Positions 6,478 to 8,406 of a stretch of DNA of 8,406 nucleotides are shown one piece after another (position 1 is the stretch's first letter; every line of letters starts with the position of its first letter). This DNA is from Candidatus Bathycorpusculum sp. (GTDB lineage Archaea > Thermoproteota > Bathyarchaeia > Bathyarchaeales > Bathycorpusculaceae), in the NCBI GenBank assembly GCA_009779045.1, contig WREZ01000043.1, positions 1-8,406 of the forward strand, given 5' to 3'. The position numbers and the translations under genes are program-made. Below the pieces are notes generated by a model. The model had not been told where the DNA came from and made no database searches. It worked only from the letters and a program-made list of their open reading frames with translations.

Positions 6478-7689
6478 TTAGTCTCTCCCTAAAATGTTTA
6501 CATACGCCTTAGTACCAAACCCTTCAAACTCTAAGGCACCACCATACCTTGGGGCATCTCCAGTTATAGTAGTTACTTGACGTTGATCAGCCTTTCCAGT
6601 TAACTGCCGAAAAAGCTCATAAATTTGAGCCCCACCCGTAGCACCTAAAGGATTACCATCAGCCTTTAAACCACCATTCATATTCACATACAACTCTTTA
6701 CCCTCAACAACATAACAACCCTTCTCATTTGGATAAGACTCCTCGATACTCCTCCAAGCAGAACCTGCAGCACAATAACCTAAATCCTCAAGAGAAACCA
6801 TCTCCATCATAGTAGACTGATCATAAACCTCCCAAAGATTAACATCCCAAACATTATTTATACCACTCTGTTTTAGAGCACCCTGCATTGCAAGCTGCGC
6901 CGCAACAAAATGGCTTAACTCATCACGAGCAGAATAGTTAAGATAATCCGTCGCAGAACCACAACCATAAATATACACAGGAGTCACACCAAGCTGTTTA
7001 GCAACAGACTCATTTGTAAGAATTAAAGCAGTAGCACCATCAGACACTGGCGCAAAATCAAACAAACCTAAGGACCTATTAGAAGATCTACGAGGACCTA
7101 AGACATTATCTAAACTAATTTTACGTTGAAACTGAGCATAAGGATTCTTGGCACCATTAGCATGATTCTTCACCGCTACCAAAGCTAAAGCAGTATACAA
7201 TTTCTCAAGATCCCCCTCAGCTGTTATACCATGCCTCTTTATGTACGCACGCAACAAAAGCTCATGATTCGCCTCAGGAGTTCCACCAGAATAAAAACTC
7301 CAAGGATCCTCAAGCAACATTAAGTCATCACGAATTTTACCCCAACGATCAGTCATCTTCTCAATACCACCAACCAACGCAATATTGTAAACCCCCGCCT
7401 GTATAGCATGACAAGCAGTTTTAAGAGCAGAACCAAAAGAACGAGTAACCTCCATGGGCACATGAAGCTCAGTTAACTCAGAAAGAAAACCCTCCTCTAA
7501 ACCAAGCTTATTAGTAACAGGCAAAAAATAATCAGACATATAACAAGTATCTAACTCTTTACGCTCTAAACTACACTCATTCGAAGCGGCAAGCCAAGCC
7601 TCCTCTATTAACTTTTCAGGCTTCTTACCATAATGTTCGCCAAACTTTGTCCGGCCAACAGCAACAATTACAGGACGATTCTGCTGCAT
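6478..7689 (-). CDS. Thiolase-superfamily protein (SCP2/archaeal type) with altered active-site loops
   Basis: 403 aa, full family length, first gene of the operon with the DUF35-HMG-CoA synthase. The fold is well preserved: VIVAVGRTKFGEH (7-19), ALVGGIEKMT (104-113), VAVKNHANGAKNPYAQF (171-187), PVSDGATALIL (214-224) and GGLKADGNPLGATGGAQI (339-356). These match archaeal acetoacetyl-CoA thiolases, which join two acetyl-CoA and pass the product to HMG-CoA synthase. The catalytic positions do not match. By hand alignment, the nucleophile Cys of the usual ACASGG loop is T82 (VTRSFGSAL). The HDCF loop is Y289-D-Q-S. GHP is G345-N346-P347. The C-terminal HN.GG loop is LEFEGFG (386-392). It may be a structural subunit or may catalyse another reaction. 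The start ATG has GAAGGGAAG 8-16 nt upstream and a TATA box 47 nt upstream. Confidence 0.88.
   Translation of the reverse strand: MQQNRPVIVAVGRTKFGEHYGKKPEKLIEEAWLAASNECSLERKELDTCYMSDYFLPVTNKLGLEEGFLSELTELHVPMEVTRSFGSALKTACHAIQAGVYNIALVGGIEKMTDRWGKIRDDLMLLEDPWSFYSGGTPEANHELLLRAYIKRHGITAEGDLEKLYTALALVAVKNHANGAKNPYAQFQRKISLDNVLGPRRSSNRSLGLFDFAPVSDGATALILTNESVAKQLGVTPVYIYGCGSATDYLNYSARDELSHFVAAQLAMQGALKQSGINNVWDVNLWEVYDQSTMMEMVSLEDLGYCAAGSAWRSIEESYPNEKGCYVVEGKELYVNMNGGLKADGNPLGATGGAQIYELFRQLTGKADQRQVTTITGDAPRYGGALEFEGFGTKAYVNILGRD
6485..6490 (-). promoter_or_regulatory. Ribosome binding site deciding the TTG start of the HMG-CoA synthase fusion
   Basis: AGGGAG on the - strand lies in the last codons of the thiolase gene, 9 nt before the TTG at 6475. 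No ATG or GTG is better placed, and the product then begins just before the zinc ribbon, as expected for DUF35. Confidence 0.6.
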
Positions 7690-7732
7690 ACGTATACTTC
7701 CCTTCGTATCCTAATACAAACTTTCTAAAAGG

Positions 7733-7740
7733 CTATAAAT
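7733..7740 (-). promoter_or_regulatory. TATA box of the thiolase/HMG-CoA synthase operon
   Basis: ATTTATAG on the - strand, preceded by purine-rich AAACAAAC that could act as a BRE. Its centre is 47 nt before the thiolase ATG, which predicts a transcription start near 7709 and a leader of about 20 nt containing the GAAGGGAAG ribosome site. Confidence 0.6.
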
Positions 7741-7758
7741 GTTTGTTTAACCACCCCC

Positions 7759-7791
7759 ACCCAAACACGAAAAACAACAACAAAACCAACT
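7759..7791. repeat. 33-bp direct repeat, copy near the thiolase promoter
   Basis: Identical over all 33 bases to 7833-7865. Starts ACCCAAACACG and ends AAACCAACT on +. The A/C-rich sequence reads as a T-rich run on the - strand. It ends about 20 bp upstream of the thiolase TATA box, a position where a regulator could bind. Confidence 0.9.
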
Positions 7792-7812
7792 AAACAATCC
7801 TTGTTTTGTTGG
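7786..7812. repeat. Inverted repeat between the two direct repeat copies
   Basis: Arms 7786-7797 (CCAACTAAACAA) and 7801-7812 (TTGTTTTGTTGG) pair at 11 of 12 positions around a 3-nt loop. The left arm uses the end of the first repeat copy. A smaller TCCG-TTT-CGGA hairpin follows at 7816-7826. With the T-rich - strand this could act as an RNA 3' end structure for pncB, or as an operator. Confidence 0.6.
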
Positions 7813-7832
7813 ATTTCCGTTTCGGACAAGCA

Positions 7833-7865
7833 ACCCAAACACGAAAAACAACAACAAAACCAACT
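7833..7865. repeat. 33-bp direct repeat, copy adjacent to the pncB stop
   Basis: Second identical copy, offset by 74 bp from the first. It begins 1 nt after the pncB stop codon when read on the - strand, where it gives a T-rich sequence with a T5 run (7844-7848). It may work as a terminator. Confidence 0.9.
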
Positions 7866-7866
7866 G

Positions 7867-8406
7867 CTAAACAAAACCACTACTGCTACTACTATACCCA
7901 ACTATCTCGTTTTCAATAATCTTTTCACGCAAAGACACAACAAGCTGACACAACGTTGAACTCAACTCCACAGGATACACTTCAGCCCCAATAACAGACT
8001 TATATTTCTCAGGAAGCCTAGAAAGATTCTCAAAAGCAAACGCCCTTATTTGACTTAAAGAAGGAAAAGAATAAACAATCTCACCCCCAGACATAACATT
8101 AACAAGCAACGGCTCAACAACAACATTAGCATCCAATACCTGTTCAGAAGCCAAAGCAATAACATCCCGCACATAATTACCAGCAGAATCCCTATAACGA
8201 TAAACCTGCTTACAACCAGGCAAAGTCAACTTATCAGGACTTAACTTCATAATAGGCGAAGAAACCCCAGAAACTGACACAATCTCACACAACTTGTAAA
8301 TCACATCAAGATAAGGCCTATCAGCAGAAGTACCCATTTTAGTACCCACCCCAAAAAAATCAACCACCGCACCAGCACTTAACAACTCAACAATCCGAAA
8401 CTCATC
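7867..8406 (-). CDS. pncB: Nicotinate phosphoribosyltransferase, C-terminal part (5' end outside window)
   Basis: The frame is open to the window edge, giving 179 residues and a TAG stop. The enzyme converts nicotinate, PRPP and ATP to nicotinate mononucleotide in the NAD salvage pathway, in the cytoplasm. The fragment starts DEFRIVELLSAGA and contains FGVGTKMGTSADRPYLD, the phosphate-binding loop region near the end of the barrel. It then has MKLSPDKLTLPGCKQVYR, a block typical of the family, followed by D.IALASE and PLLVNVMSGGEIV. The tail ends in a Ser-rich stretch (YSSSSSGFV). About half of a usual 390-400 residue protein is present. The catalytic His region is outside. An internal TTG at 8385 is not a start. 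Downstream, the operon for thiolase and HMG-CoA synthase has its own TATA box, so the two units are probably separate. Confidence 0.9.
   Translation of the reverse strand, partial: DEFRIVELLSAGAVVDFFGVGTKMGTSADRPYLDVIYKLCEIVSVSGVSSPIMKLSPDKLTLPGCKQVYRYRDSAGNYVRDVIALASEQVLDANVVVEPLLVNVMSGGEIVYSFPSLSQIRAFAFENLSRLPEKYKSVIGAEVYPVELSSTLCQLVVSLREKIIENEIVGYSSSSSGFV

Larger units (their letters stand above)
7690..7866. other. Spacer between pncB and the thiolase operon: promoter and repeats
   Basis: 177 bp. Read on the - strand, it begins with a T-rich 33-bp repeat just after the pncB stop. Then come a hairpin region, a second identical repeat, the TATA box and a short leader before the thiolase ATG. 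No gene is seen. Confidence 0.7.

Noticed and set aside
7759..7865. Two 33-bp repeats with a 41-bp gap, resembling a one-spacer CRISPR array
   Set aside because: Only two copies, low-complexity A/C-rich repeat, the gap contains its own hairpin that uses repeat bases, no cas gene or leader, and one copy lies 1 nt after a stop codon.

Overview
The window looks like part of an archaeal chromosome with low to moderate GC (about 40% in the stretches I counted by hand). Four things point to an archaeon. There is a thiolase gene next to an HMG-CoA synthase of the archaeal type with a DUF35 (zinc ribbon plus OB-fold) partner. There are three copies of a nucleotidyltransferase family I know only from archaea (COG1665-like). 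There is an archaeal-style CitG-like protein. Upstream regions carry TATA-like elements rather than -35/-10 boxes. A TACK-type lineage such as Bathyarchaeia is plausible, but I cannot fix the phylum.

Layout: (1) 1-142, the C-terminal end of an alpha/beta hydrolase on the + strand. (2) 143-477, an A/C-rich spacer with no supported gene. (3) 478-3649, three paralogous nucleotidyltransferase genes: two on + that overlap by 22 bp, then a third on - that meets the second tail to tail, sharing a TTAA stop. (4) 3650-3721, a 72-bp divergent promoter region with a palindromic GTTTAAAC exactly midway between two start codons. (5) 3722-4675, a triphosphoribosyl-dephospho-CoA synthase (CitG) family gene on +. 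(6) 4676-4969, a convergent spacer with oligo-T tracts serving both strands. (7) 7689 down to 4970 on -, a two-gene operon: a thiolase-fold protein, then a DUF35-HMG-CoA synthase fusion starting at TTG. (8) 7690-7866, a spacer with a perfect 33-bp direct repeat, a hairpin and a TATA box. (9) 7867-8406, the C-terminal part of nicotinate phosphoribosyltransferase on -.

How they work together: in archaea, acetoacetyl-CoA thiolase, DUF35 protein and HMG-CoA synthase form one channelling complex that starts the mevalonate pathway to isoprenoid lipids. Here DUF35 is fused to the synthase. The synthase keeps its catalytic Glu, Cys and His. The neighbouring thiolase-fold protein appears to have lost the key residue in all four catalytic loops. 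Either it is a structural partner and acetoacetyl-CoA comes from elsewhere, or the pair does different chemistry. This is the most interesting point in the window. The nucleotidyltransferase cluster is a second candidate for undescribed biology: a normally single gene of unknown function expanded to three divergent copies. The strand composition (A+C against G+T) also changes sharply near 4676-4980, independently of gene direction.
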